A stretch of 64,000 bases of DNA from Pogona vitticeps. Taxonomy: Eukaryota; Chordata; Lepidosauria; Squamata; Agamidae. Location of the stretch: contig NC_135789.1 in NCBI RefSeq assembly GCF_051106095.1, forward strand, positions 25,665,264-25,729,263. Reading direction: 5' to 3'. This document shows positions 37,775 through 58,129 of this stretch, piece after piece. The translations under genes were made by a program, and so were the position numbers. Each line of letters begins with the position of its first letter. Positions within the stretch are counted from its first letter, which is position 1. The notes beneath the pieces were generated by a model. That model was not told where the DNA came from. It saw only the letters and a list, made by a program, of their open reading frames with translations, and searched no databases.

Positions 37775-39174
37775 ATTCATATATAAGAATTATACAGACA
37801 CCTTTAAGAGATCAGCAAGGAGCCATTCCCCACAGACAGAAAGCTTTGACTGGCCTGGGCAAGGTTGTGGTCGCGGTGTGTGAAGGGTCACTTGGGTCTC
37901 CAGTGGGTGCAGCAGCTCTTTGAGAAGCCGGGGTGGGGGTGGGGATCACGTAGCAGATTTTGAGGATGTGGGAGGACCCACCCCCAGAAATGAGGGCTGG
38001 CTTGGAGGGCTAGTGCTGGCTGAGAACTCTTATGGATGGGAACGTTCCAATTTGGGGGGGGGGGAGGAAGAGGAATCCCCCAGCCAGTGTGGCCACCTCC
38101 CCAGCCAGGTGTAACTCGGCTGAGGACTCAGCCCCTGCCAGTTGTTAAACAGCAGATGGCTGTGCTACTTTTTGTGCCTCTGAGCATGTGCAGAGTCCCT
38201 TTTCTTCTCCGTGATATACAGCCCTCTGACATGATCCGGGATTTAAAAAACGTCTCCTTGGGAGGGTTTCCTTCCCTCACAACCCTCCCCCCTCGGAGTG
38301 TGTGGTACCTTTTTTTGGTATGTGAGGGTGGGGGCAGTGGGCAGCCGTTCTGGGTTTGGCGCAGAATTCTGCTGCCCAGGAAGCCCTGTTTTGCAAAGCT
38401 GGAGGTGGGGGGGAATGAGATGCCACTGGCCCCCCTTTTTTAAAGGGGAATGGGGATCTCCAAGTGGAAGAAAGGTGGTCGGGGCCACAGAGGGGTGTCC
38501 CTTCCATGGTCTTTCCCAGAAAAATGTATGCAAATGTATGCCTGGGCTTAATTTTATCCAGTGGGGGCAAGGCCAGAGGCATCTATGTGGTACCTTCTCT
38601 GGCGGTTGTAAACTCAGCTGGGTACCTGTGGCCCAGCTGGGCTACCGTGGGGGGGGCAAAATTCAGCCCCCTTCTCAGCTGCTGTGGAACCCGGTTCCCG
38701 TCACCCCCAGTCACAGGCCAGCAACCTCAGGCTCCCCATTGCCCACCCCCAGCAGATGTCTGCCTGAGGCAGGAAGGAGGATGGATGGAGAGTGGACATC
38801 TTCTCCTGCTCGGCCATCAGGGCATCCTTTGAAGGGACTGGGCGCTGATGGGGCTGCTCGCTCCGTCGCCCTTGCCGGATCGTAAGCAAGAAGCAGGGCC
38901 CTGTGGGGAGCCGCCCCTTAATGGGGACCTTCGGAGTGGAAGGGAGAGAAGCGGTTTCCCCCAATGGCTACTGGAGGGGAACCTGCAGAAGCCACCCCCA
39001 GGACCTGGGAGGGCACCATAGCTGCTTGCCCCTCGGTCTCCCCTCGGCTCAGGGCACGCCCTCTGAGCCACTCCAGGGGTCGTGCTCTCATGCCAGGCAC
39101 CCGAGGGCAACGGGTGGGAGTGCCAAAGCCACTGCGGGCAAGGGGCCCCGCTCCTGCAGCGCCCCAGCCTGGCT
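37775..39174 (-). other. SMTNL2: SMTNL2 3' UTR
   Basis: About 1.4 kb lies between the stop codon and the candidate poly(A) signal. There is no protein-like frame and no named repeat. Confidence 0.45.
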
Positions 39175-47027
<7,853 letters not shown>

Positions 47028-47299
47028 GGCCGGCGATCCCCGCGCAAGCGGCGCCGAGGCTGACCGCCCGCCCGCCTTGCTCTGGATCGCGCGCAAGCCG
47101 AGTCCCCGAGCGGCGCTGCCGCTGCTGCCCGACACCGCCGGGCGAAGCTGCCCTCTTGTCCGGCGGCGCTGCGCCTCTGGCGGACCTCCCTGGGCTCGCG
47201 TCACTCTTCTCGATGGCCGTCGGACTTTGGTTTTTATAGGCGGCGGCTGGGCGGAGGGGCGGACGGACCGCGAGGAGGGGGGAAGGAGGAGGAGGAGGA

Positions 47300-49546
47300 G
47301 AGGGAGGCCCCGCGGAGCTGGTCGGGCGGACGAGCGAGCCGGCGCCTGGTCGCCTTGTAGGCAGGCAGGGAGGCAGGTTTGGGGCTGGCGGTCCTGGGGC
47401 GGAAGGGCCACCTCGCCGGAGGGGCTGCTTGCTTCCCAGGGAGCCGGACCGGTCCCCTCACTCCGGCCGCGCCCTGCCTGCCCGATCTCCCAGGGGGAGC
47501 CCCTGGTTCCTTCCCCCCCCCCCAGCCTTCGTGTTGTGTCCGGAGACCGGCCAGGGGAGCCGCGTTCGCTCGCCCCCCCTCCCATCCACGAGATGCCTAC
47601 GCACCCGTTTTCGCCTTTCTGTCGCCTGTCCCCATTGACCCACTGGCCCGAGGGGTGGCCGGAGATTCCTCCCCACTCCAAGGGGGCCAGGAAAGCGCCT
47701 GGAGGATTTTCTGCCTAACTGAGATCAGGATACTGTATTCCCCTTCTGCTCTCCTCGATTCCCTTTTCTTCAGAGTTTAGCTGCACTCCTCACAGCCGGT
47801 GGGGGAAGAAATCGGGGTATTTTGGGGGGGGGGATCAGGAAAATGTCATCTATGACTGTGGTTTGACCTCGAATGAGGTGTTAAGAGCCATCAAGGTACA
47901 AAAAACATCTGCTCCTGCTCTGTAGAGACACACACTCTTCCTGCAGCCTGCATGTTCTGGCCCTCTGCACATGGGCTGGGGGTCACGGTAGGGATCGCCA
48001 GAAAGGTGGTCTACAATTCCAGCCTCCCAGTTGGGTTTGCTTCCCTGCACCCTGAGGTTCCTTTCCTGACCCGAATCCAGAGGTGAAGGGCAGAGGTCCC
48101 CCCTCGCCCCCCCCACACTGCCAACTGCAATCGGATCCCTTTGTTGCCTAAGGGAGCACCTGAACCAGAGGGGGGTTTTCTGGGGGTGAAATAGGGGTCT
48201 CGGTTGCTCCTTTCCTTGCATCTCACCAAGTAGAGAGCTGTGCCCTGAGGCTGTGAGTTGGGGGGGAGCCAGCGCCCCCCCCACAAGAGTAGTGGCTTTA
48301 AGGAACTGGTGCCAAAGCCAGCTCCACATCTTCAAGGTTTGCATCATAAAGCAGGAGTCAGACGCCCTGATCTTTGGCAGCCGGGTGGCTGTAATAAATA
48401 ACTGGAATGTCAGGTAGCTAAATTGCAGAGAGGGGCAGTTGCCCTTTGAGTGGGACAGCAGGATGCTTATTATGCTGATTACGGTGGCTTTGCTGAGGGA
48501 ACACAAGGGACCCTGACAGGAAGGCTGTCTTCCTCCTCCCTCCCTCCCCCCCCCTCCGGCAGAGGAGGGGATCCAGAACCAGGCCGTGGGCATCCGCCTG
48601 GAAGCCAGGAGGGAGAGAAGCCTGGTCGGAGGTGGCTAAAGAGGGTGCGGGCGCTGTGGCCTCCCTCAGCACCACCCTGGATGGGGGCCGTGGGGCACTG
48701 TGCACCTACAGGGATCACCGCCGCTCTGCTCTGTGCTTCTGGGGGAGCCCATGGGCTCACGGGTAGGATCAGCCGTGGGAATAGTGGGGGCACCTTTGAC
48801 TGGAGGTCTCCTCTCATGCTGCCCAAGGGGAGAGCCAGGTTGGCAGGTGGTGCTCAGTCCCTTTGCCGGGCTGTGGTTTGGGGTGCCGTGAGAGGGGGAG
48901 GACAGGACTTTAGACGAGGAACTCCATCTGTGCAACCTGGTTCTGCCTCTCTTCGGGCCTCTCTTTCCCTCCAAAGCCCCCCCCCCGAGCTTTAAATGGC
49001 CCTGACTCGAGGTAGGCACTAAAGGGGGTAGAGAAAGAGGGCACCTCCAGGGCCTTGGCTTTGTCTGGCCCTTTGGCCGCTTTCATACTTCCAAAAAGTG
49101 CCACCCTGTTCTCCCTCCCTCCCTCCCTCCTGGTACCTGCCCGGCTGCTGCCAGGGCATTACGTAGGGCAGCCAGGAATGAAGCGTACGGCCCACCTTGG
49201 CGCCTTGAGATAAGTTCAGGAGGTGCCTCAGGGAGAGTCCCCAGATAGCCGAAGGAAGGAGGGAAGGAAGCTGCGGAATGTGCTTTTTCTTTGAGGAGGG
49301 CCCGGTGGGGGTGGCGGCTGGGAGAGAAGAGCCATCCTGCCCCCCCCCCCCCCAGCCTGGGAAGCGGGACTGTCTGTGGAAAAAGCTTTAACCGAGTGGT
49401 GGGTCTCGGAGCTGAGACGCAGGACTGCTTCTCTCACACCGGCTACAAGGAGCCACCACACCACCTCTCGTGCAAAGGAAGAGGGCTGCTAGGTTTCCTA
49501 TCTTGGAGGGGGGGGGCTTTTAAAAAAAATCCTTCAGTTTGTCTAG

Positions 49547-49609
<63 letters not shown>

Positions 49610-50514
49610 AGGTCTAGACTGAGAGGCAATAAAGGGTGGAAACACCCTCCATCAAAAGGAGAAAACTCAATTCTGTCTCATCAGGGTGTGTTCGGTGGTT
49701 GGATGCTGGAGAAAGTGCCTTGAAAAGCATGTGGCCCAGAGGAAGGAAATCCTCTGTGATGAAACACGCCCCCCCCCAAGTGGTAGAGAATTTAATGCAG
49801 ACATGCCCGGTTCCCATCCCAGATGGCCTAACCAGTCGCCTCCAACTCGTGGTCACGATTCGGGACCAGCAGCGCCAGGATGGCACATGCCACCTTCCCC
49901 CTCTGGCAGGCTGTGCCTCCCCTGCAGGGCGGGTGGGACCCCTTGGCCTTATTGGGGCAGAACCAGCCGCCCTCGCTGTAAATCAAGGGTAGGTCCTCCC
50001 TCCTGGCACCCACCGGGAGAGGAAGTGCAGGAAGTCTTTCTTTGCGCCAGCTGGATCTTGGCCTGGAGACCAAGCCAACCCACGTGGAGCAGCCAAGCGA
50101 TCCGTTACCACATATTAGGTTTTTCTGGGGAGTCCCATCCGGCCTCGGAGAGTTACTATTTTAAGCCTCCCGCACGGCAGGAGGTGAAGCCCTCCCTGCC
50201 AACCTGTTTCTGAGCGCAAAGGCTCCATCGGAGGAGCCCTCCCCCACCCCACCCCGGCCCCCTTCCCCTGCTCCCACCAGCAGGATCACATTTTCCACCT
50301 CCTCCGTTGACTTTTCTCATGGCCTCCTCAGCAGGATTATCTTGCTGGAAGCTCAGGATATCTCTGGCCAGGGAGGGAGGAGCAAATGAATCTGCTTTTT
50401 CTTCTGCCTGTTGTGAAAACAAGGTGCTGGAGGGACTTAGAACATCGCCAGCCCTGCCAACTTTTTTGCTCTTTAAAGCTCTGCTCAAGAGGCAGGCATT
50501 CCTGGAAGCAGGTC
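47300..50514. other. Intergenic region upstream of SMTNL2
   Basis: No gene or RNA was recognised. It contains a (TC)n tract at 49551-49608, short poly-C/G runs and a (CCCT)n stretch near 49113. Confidence 0.5.
49551..49608 (+). repeat. (TC)n microsatellite
   Basis: About 29 uninterrupted TC units. The polypurine/polypyrimidine tract could form triplex DNA and is likely polymorphic. Confidence 0.95.
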
Positions 50515-51485
50515 TGTTGTTGTTGGTTAAGTGGTCTCTAACTTATGGAAACCCCATGAATGAGCTATCTCCAAAATGTCCTCAACCGCCTTGCTCAGCT
50601 CTTGAAAACTCAAGATTGTGGCTTCCTTAAGTTTAGTGAGTACATCTGTCCTGTACTGGGTCTTCTTCTTTTCCTGCTGTCTTCAACTTTTCCCAACATG
50701 ATTGTCTGTTTCAGAGAAGCCTGCCTTCTCATGGTGGTACCCAAAGTAGGACAGCCTCCATTTCAACACTTTTGATCTTGGCCTTGGTTTCTACTGACCC
50801 ATCCTTACACTTGATGATCTTTTCTCATTCCTTCTTTGCTGCCTCTCCAATTCTCAGTCTTCTGATTTCTTGGCTGCATTCTCCATTTGGATTCTCCAAG
50901 GTATACTAAATCTTTAATTGTTTCAATTTCTTCATTGTTAAGGATAAAGTTGTGTAGTTCTTCTGTTGTCATGATTTTTGTCTTCTTAACATTCAACTGC
51001 AGTCCTGCTTTGGCACTTTCTTCTTTTACCTTCCCTAACGGTGGTTTCGCATCATTGCTGCTTCCTGCCAGTAAGATGGTATCATCTGCATGTCTTGGAT
51101 TATTGAGGTTCCTTCTTCTAATTTTCACTCCTCCTGCATCTGAATCTCCTGCTTTCTGTATGGTGTGTTCTGCATACAGATTAAACTGATAACGGGATAA
51201 AATGTACCCATGACAGACATCTTTGCCTATAGGAAACCATTCTGTCTCTCCGTATTCTGTCCTAAGGGTAACTTCTTGTCCATAGTACAAGTTACACACC
51301 AAACAATCAAGTGTTCAAGCACACCCATTTCTTTCACAACAGCCCATAGTTTCTTGTGACTTACACATTCAGAGGCTTTGCTTAGTCTAAAAAGCATAAA
51401 CTGATATTCTGAAATCCTTTGGTGTGCTTCAGTAGCCAGTGGATTTTTGCGATATGGTCTCAAATGCCTCTTCCTTTTCATGATC
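50515..51485 (-). mobile_element. BovB/RTE LINE fragment
   Basis: On the minus strand the fragment reads as a 5'-truncated non-LTR retrotransposon. Reverse-transcriptase blocks are recognisable: an LSKASECVSHKKLW segment (51364-51320 region), RTEYGETEWFPIGK (51275-51230), a decayed GVRQGCILSP box, FNLYAE, NNPRHADDTILLAGSS (YADD catalytic box with Y replaced by H) and LNVKKTKIMTTEELH. The RT frame has at least one frameshift between the 51481-51227 and 51302-50805 segments. The plus-strand start TTGTTGTTGG corresponds to the CAACAA-type 3' tail. It is dead. Confidence 0.75.
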
Positions 51486-51489
51486 TGTC

Positions 51490-54400
51490 CCTCAGTGGCA
51501 GCTCAGCCCTGTTGATCTAAGTTCTGCCCTATGTTGAAATGAGCCTGAACTTCTACTTCCCATCTCATCACCACCCTTGCCCTGAAGTCCCTCTGGATAA
51601 AAAAAAAAAATGCTTCCACACCCCCAAGTGTGTGCGTTGTTAACTCCAGAATATCTTCTGACTGCAGTTGCTGGAATCCCCAGCTGGATTCTAGCTTTTC
51701 TCTCATGAGAAGACCCTGGTTTGAGCACCTTCTTCTTTGCTAGGTTATGTTGGCTCTTTCTGCAGGCCCCTGTTCTGCTCCCTCGGGAGGAGATCATGGC
51801 TACTTCTGGAAAAACAACAACAACACACAAGTGCTTCCAGAGCAAGGCTCTTTTTACAAGCCAACAGAAAGTACCAAAACCTAAGTCTTTTCCCCCTTAA
51901 AGAAGCCCATGACTTCTGCCAAAAGTGGTAGAAGGTGTTCTGTAAAGCCCCATAAAATCCAGAGTGTGGGGCAGAGTCTTTGCAAAAGCCTCTAGAAGCA
52001 CCTGATGAGAAAGTGCCCCCCTTGGTCTTGTTAGCCACCAACTCCAGGCTTGCTCCCAGCTACAGGCTTGCTCCCAGCTACTTGAAGCCCCTTTCCTGGG
52101 TTCCTGCAGCCAACTGTCTCCGAGGCAGATCTGGGTTGGGGGGATTCAGCCCCCACCATTTGGGGCTGGCCGGCAGCATGGGCATAAGAAAGGATGATGG
52201 AAGGTGTGAAACCCCAGAGCACCGCAGGGCCCTCTGCATCCACGGGCGACTCCAGCCCAGTTGCAGAGGTTTCAGCAGGTTCCGACATGCTAGGGGCTGT
52301 GCATTTCCCAGCCATTGTGGCCGGATCCTGGTCATTGAGGCTGGAACAGTTGAAGGCTCTTCCAGCACTCCGTGCCCACCGACTGAGCTCGTCCCAGCTG
52401 CATGGACATGAGAAGGAAGCCTGGGGCCACCGTAGGGGGGGGGGAGCTGCCTGGCTTGTTTTAGAGACCTGGGAGGGGGGTGTAATTTTTTTGGGGGGGG
52501 GTCTTCTCTCTGCTGACACAGGCGCACTCTCTCTGCCTCAAAGTGTGAACCGGGGAACGGTTTTTGGCAAACAGCTGAAGGAGAGGAGTCGGCACTCGGG
52601 GTTGGCCCACAGCCAGGGGGCTCTGGGCTGGCAAAAATAGCCCAGAAGAGAGCGGCCGCTTTTCTGAGTCATCTCTGCTTGGTGCTGACTGAGATCTTGA
52701 TGGCAGAGAAGTTGCAGATACCTGCGGGGGGAGAGGGGGGTGCTGAGACCAAGAGCAAACGAGAGAGGGTGGCCCCAAAGCCAGCAAGCAGTTGTGAGGG
52801 GTCCCATGCTGTGTGTGCGCGTGGGGGGGGGTTCTGCTGTGGCAAAAAGGAAAGCTCCCCACCCCCCCCCGGAAAGCCCTGTGCTGGTCACCAGCAGCTT
52901 TCCAGGCCAATTCAAAAAAAATTGGTAAACGTTGAACAGCACCGACTGCGATTTTAATTAGTTTATCTAATCTGTTTTTAATCAGATTGGCCAGCACTTT
53001 GAACGCTAGCACAAGCTTTTGAAGACTCAACAACGCCGGACCTCGCACACGGACGTTGGCTCTCCGCCTTCCTTGTTTTGCACTTTCCAACTAAATGCAA
53101 AGGGCCTGATCCAGACTGAGATCGGCGCTTCCAGGTAAGGGGGAGGTTGCCATATTTCCTGCCCGTAGCTGGGTCACCTGAATTCACCCCCCCCCCACTG
53201 CACAAGAGAACTAAACAAGAGAAAGCCCCCCCCCCGTCCAGAGCCCTAGAAACCCCCAGCACCTGCTCTTCGGGTTAAGGCACTGAGCCGCAGAATGGAA
53301 AGCCCGGATCAGGTGGGCCAGATCCAGGTTAGGTCCAGACCCTTGTTGGCGAGCCAGTACAGAAGGTTGTATGACTCGTCCAGCTGTTTCTCTTGTGGGT
53401 GCTGGGGATTGGTAGGGAATTGAGGTCACCAGCGTTGCCCTGGATGGATCCACGCAGGTGCTTCCAGCCCCGCCTGCCTGGCCTGGCATCCTGGCACCGC
53501 CACTTGCCCGCCGGAGCCCCAAAGCAGCTTCTGTCCTCCCGGGGGGGGGGGCAAGCAGAGGACCAGGGGATGCTCGGCGTCCCGTCCCTGTGCCTCGGGC
53601 TCGCTCTGCTGCCATGGTTGCAAAAAGTTGTTTCCCAGTGTTGACTCCAAGCAAGGGTTGGACTGTCGGGGTGGGGGTTGGGGGGGCTCCCGAAGCAGTG
53701 GTGGAAGCCCAGAGGAGGCCCAGGGGCCGCATGCATTCCTCGGGCGGCTCCCATTCTTTCCAGAGCAGGGTCTTGCTGGCTGTGCAACCTGACACCTCGG
53801 CAGGACCCAGGCCAGCTGGCCTCGGAGGGGCCGGCGCTTGAGGCTGCCACCTGTCTGGGCTGAGGGACAGGTGGGGAAAAGGTTTTCGAGCCGCGCAGCC
53901 CTGGGGCAGGGAATGAAGGCTCCCAACGGGGCTCCATCTTTTCTCTCCCGGAGCCACCTTGCCAAGGGACAGAGGTGGGACGGACTGCGCCGAAGCGGAG
54001 GAGCTCAACCCGGGCCCAAGGATGGTCCTCAGGGAAGGCTCTGGTCAACCACACACACACCCCTCTCCTCCCCGCCAGCCTCTTCTCTCTCCCCCCCCCC
54101 CGCACCCTTGGCATCTCTCAGGCCATCTACGGAGGGCATTCCATAGACTCTCTGTCTTCCCCAGGAGAAGGACATTCTCTGGCCTCCCTTGAGCGCCGGC
54201 CAGCCAGTCTCCCTCCCCGAAGAGGATTGTGTGCTGATAGCTTGATCGCTGGCTCAGCCCCCCCTCGCCTGCCCCTCCAACACATTCCTGGCGCTTGAGA
54301 GCAAATACCCGGTGTGCTGAGCGGATGGTGTTGTGCACCCCCCCTCCGGTCTTGCAGCCCTGCCTGCCCTCTTTCTGGTGGCAGTTCTCCAGGGAGGGGA

Positions 54401-54498
54401 TGTGGGGAGATGCACGTGGGCCCCCAAGCTCGGGGAGGGACAGGGTCAGCAGGGCTTGTCCTGCATGGAGGTGCCTCCGTCTGGACGTCTTGTCTCAT
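51490..54498. other. Intergenic region between the LINE fragment and the LTR element
   Basis: About 3 kb without a recognisable gene. It contains poly-A (51599-51610), G-runs near 52434 and 52490, and unremarkable GC-rich sequence. Confidence 0.45.
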
Positions 54499-54503
54499 GT
54501 CCA

Positions 54504-55298
54504 TGTGAAGGTGTGGAGAATAAGAGTGTGCCGTCCGCAGATGTAACAGTGGAAAAAGAGGATGAAATAAAGAGTCAACGAGATAGTGGCGAAAGTAAAG
54601 AAGAAAAGGGAAAGGAGACAGAAGAGAAAGAGGGGGAGGTGAAGATAGAGGTGTGTTTGGCAGACGAAGAGTGGGAGGAGTCTGAAGTGACAGTTGGAGG
54701 GGGGTATAAGAACGAGGAGGGGGTGGTGTGGTTCAGTTCAGTGGTGGAGGCTTATGAGAGGAAGAAGAGGGAGGACAGACAGAGAGCTTTTGAAAGGGTT
54801 CGCTACCAGGGGTTGTTAAGAGATTTTCCCCATTTGAAAGAAGGTGGCTTGTTGCCCGATCCACCTACTGTGACTGAGACTTTCCTGCGAAAATTAGTGA
54901 AAGAGTGGAATGTAATTGTGGCGCCCAGAGAGCTAGAGATTCAGCGAGAACGTGCCTGGATGACAGCTGAGGAGCACGAAGGTCCCGACGAAAGAGGATG
55001 GTACCGACACAAGTGCTGTGGGACCATTTGTGCCATGAGGAGTCTCCCTCCTCCTCAGAAGGAGCCGCGGGGATCTTGTGGGATCCGCCGCCTGTAACTC
55101 CCTGGGAGTTTGATCAAAGTTTAAATGTTATTGAAAACGGCCTGTTGCCAAGTTTGAAACCGTTGAACCCATTTAAAGATGTGCAGGTGGGAGAGGAGAT
55201 GAATAAAAGTTCCAATGTTAACGTTATACGGACTCAGTCTGACTTATTTTCCGCCGAAAACAAGGGGCTGCCTGAAGGAAAGGACCAACTTTCTTGCA
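54504..55298 (+). repeat. 5' LTR
   Basis: It is 795 bp, starts TGTGAAGG and ends TTGCA. It contains a TATA-like GGTATAAG near 54696 and AATAAA at 55202-55207. An open frame runs through most of it. Confidence 0.93.
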
Positions 55299-55299
55299 G

Positions 55300-55317
55300 T
55301 GGCGCCCAACGTGGGGC
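55300..55317 (+). promoter_or_regulatory. Primer-binding site, tRNA-Lys type
   Basis: TGGCGCCCAACGTGGGGC, one base after the 5' LTR, matches the complement of the 3' end of tRNA-Lys (the Lys1,2 type) as I know it. Such a site primes minus-strand DNA synthesis. Confidence 0.85.
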
Positions 55318-55499
55318 AGCCCCTAAGGCGGAGAATGAAGAGGTAAGCGAGCTACGTCGGACTATACAGCATCAAGCGAAATTAATAGAAAATTTAGCCG
55401 AGCAACAAACTTTATTAACGAGGCAGTTATGGCAGTTGAATTCAGGAGAAGAAAGGGTTAAGAATGAGTGGAAAGAGGCGAGGAACCCCTGGGTAGCCA

Positions 55500-56290
55500 A
55501 CCCAACCCCCATACGAATGCAAAAGATGAGTAATACCGATGATCCTGAGGCATATTTACATACTTTTGAAAGAGTAGCTACAGCGGCCGGGTGGCCTAAA
55601 GAACAGTGGACATTGATTTTAATTCCATGTTTGACAGGAGTATTACAAGAGGTGATTGACACATTATCTGTCCAAGAAGCCGCACAGTATGAAATAGTAA
55701 AAGGCGCCATTTTACAGACTTTGAACTTAACTGAAGAAGCTTATAGGAAAAAGTTCCGGGAGTTGAGATTCAAATCAGGGATGCATCCGCGCCCAATAAG
55801 CCAGCGCATGAAGGCCAACGTAATTAGGTGGATCAAACCCGAAGATAAGACAAAGGACGAAATTATTGAGACAGTAGTGATGGAACATTTAATTTCTACA
55901 TTGTCTAACAATATGAGGAGCTGGGTTCAAAGAAATAGGCCAAAGAAGTTAGAAGAGGCGATTCACCTCATAGAGAACTATTGCGCGGCGGAGGAAGGAA
56001 GTAAGGAGTACACAGGCGGAAACTCTGACAAGGCACGCCCACCGGACAAGATGGCGACCGGAGGCAGCAACACACCGCGTGGTCCGATGTCTTTCTCCGC
56101 GATCGGCAGAGGCAGACCCGCTAACTTCGAGCCGATGCGCCCTAAGCCAACCCGCCCCATCACCTACGATCAGAGGTTGTTCGAGCCCGGCACAGGGCTG
56201 AAGGAGGGCAAAGATGGCAAGCCCGTGTGTTTCGACTGCGGCCGCCCGGGCCATGTTCGGCGGCAATGCCCTGGGCTGGATTGTTCGTGG
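55500..56290 (+). mobile_element. Gag part: capsid with SCAN-like region and CCHC zinc knuckle
   Basis: The capsid region starts near PEAYLHTFERVATAAGWP. Its second half (about 55728-55985) has the spacing and residues of a SCAN domain: YRKKFRELRF, then IRWIKPEDKTKDEIIE, then LISTLSNNMRSWVQ and EEAIHLIENY. A CCHC knuckle, CFDCGRPGHVRRQC, lies at 56228-56269. The SCAN domain of vertebrate zinc-finger proteins has been proposed to come from a Gmr1-like capsid. Confidence 0.82.
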
Positions 56291-56339
56291 GTAGGCCAAA
56301 ATAATGAACCGGTTAAATTGATGGGGTCTGAAAGAGAAG

Positions 56340-56620
56340 GTTGGGAGGTGATGGTTTTGGTTAACGGCCACGAAAAGAGGGCATTGATAGATACTGGATG
56401 CAGTAAAACGTTGGTGCGTCAGTTAGAAGGAACCGAAGTAGAGGATGAAGTGTCGGTGAGATGCATCCATGGGGATTCTAAAAAATATGCGACGGTCTGG
56501 GCTAACGTGCAAATTGGGAATGATTGTCGGAGAATGAAAGTTGGGATAGCCCCGGGACTTTCAAGGGAAATGTTGTTAGGACGTGATTGGGAAGGGGCTA
56601 GTGAATTGTTAAACAAGAAA
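56340..56620 (+). mobile_element. Protease part
   Basis: The retropepsin-type motif ALIDTGCSKTLV (near 56381-56416) is followed by the second conserved glycine region LLGRDW (about 56574-56591). Confidence 0.8.
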
Positions 56621-56864
56621 GAGGGTTTGGTTGGAGAATGCGAAATAAGCCAAATCGAAACTGATTTTGGAAAAGAAGTTTCTAGGGAACAAACAAGGAT
56701 GTGGCAACAAGACGACCCTACATTACAAGAGGTATTAAAGAAAGCACAACCCACAGGGACTATTATTCAGGGACAGGAGGGGTTTGAACTGGAAGAGGGA
56801 TTATTGTACCATGTGAATCGAGAAGGTGAAAAACAACTGGTGGTACCAATGAAATGGAGGAAAG

Positions 56865-57920
56865 ATGTGTTAAAAGTAGCTCATGATGTACCTACTGCAG
56901 GTCATTTGGCTAATGAAAAAATGATAGCTCGAATATCTCAGAGGTTTTGGTGGCCGGGAATGCAAAAAGAAATACAACAATTCTGTAGAACGTGTAAAGA
57001 GTGTCAGATGACCCAAATGAAACCCAGACCAGGAGCTCCTTTGGTACCTATGCCCCTTGTAGATCATCCCTTCGACAGAATAGGAAGTGACATAGTAGGA
57101 CCTCTTACAAAGTCTGCAGGAGGGCATACTCATATTCTAGTATTAATTGATTATGCAACAAGATATCCAGAAGCTATACCTTTAAGGTCAACTACTGCCA
57201 AAGTAATCGCGAAAGAGCTAATGCAGGTGTTTACTCGGTTAGGTTTCCCTAAAGAAATATTAACAGACCAAGGGAGTAATTTTATGAGTTTAACATTGAA
57301 AGAAATGTGGAAATTGTTGGATGTAGATCCAGTACATACTTCCGTCTATCATCCTCAAACAAATGGATTGGTGGAGCGATTTAATAAGACTCTGAAAGGG
57401 ATGTTACGGAAGTTGGTAATGGAAAAACCTCGCAGATGGCACTTATTAGTAGCTCCTCTCATGTTTGCAGTTAGAGAAGTACCACAAGCATCCACTGGCT
57501 TTTCGCCATTTGAGATGATATATGGGTGGAACCCTCGAGGAATTTTAGATTTAATAAAAGAAAAATGGGAGAGTGGAGCAGACAACTCTCAAATCACTGT
57601 AAAACATGTCCTGGAAATGAGAGAGCATTTAAGAAAGGTGTCTGAAATAGCGAAAGACCATTTAGGACAAGCACAAGCCGGGCAGAAAAGGAGATATGAT
57701 TTAAGGGTTTCCCCTAGATCCTTCCAAACTGGTCAAAAAGTGTTGTTGTTATTACCCGCTGAAAATGCCAAGTTGTTTGCACGATGGCAAGGTCCATACG
57801 AAGTAATTAGACAAGTGGGAAAGGTAGATTATGAAATTAAGACTCCAGATAAGAAAAAGAAGACAGGAATATATCATGTGAACCTTTTAAAAGAATGGCA
57901 TGAAAGGGAGGTGTTGTGGG
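56865..57920 (+). mobile_element. Integrase part, upstream of RT
   Basis: A zinc-binding HHCC module (AHDVPTAGHLANEK...CRTCKEC, about 56878-57005) is followed by the DDE core. The core shows GSDIVGPL, ILTDQGSNF and HPQTNGLVERFNKTL (to about 57395), with a C-terminal beta-rich segment. No chromodomain was recognised. Confidence 0.88.
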
Positions 57921-58129
57921 CCGAAGATATAGAAGAAGATTTAGGACCTGAATCCCCAGTGTATAGAACAGACCAGTCTGAAATCCCTTTAGGGGATTGT
58001 TTGAATTCTCAACAAGTAAGACAAATAAGGCAAATTGAGCAAGAATTTAAAGATGTATTTTCTCCCATTCCAGGCACAACCCAAATTGTAGAACATAGTA
58101 TTAATACCAAGGAAGGAGTGGTTATACGT

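Noticed and set aside
54333-55097. A host gene of 254 codons starting before the 5' LTR
   Set aside because: Nearly all of it is LTR sequence, repeated in the 3' LTR. The upstream part is non-protein-like flank read through by chance.
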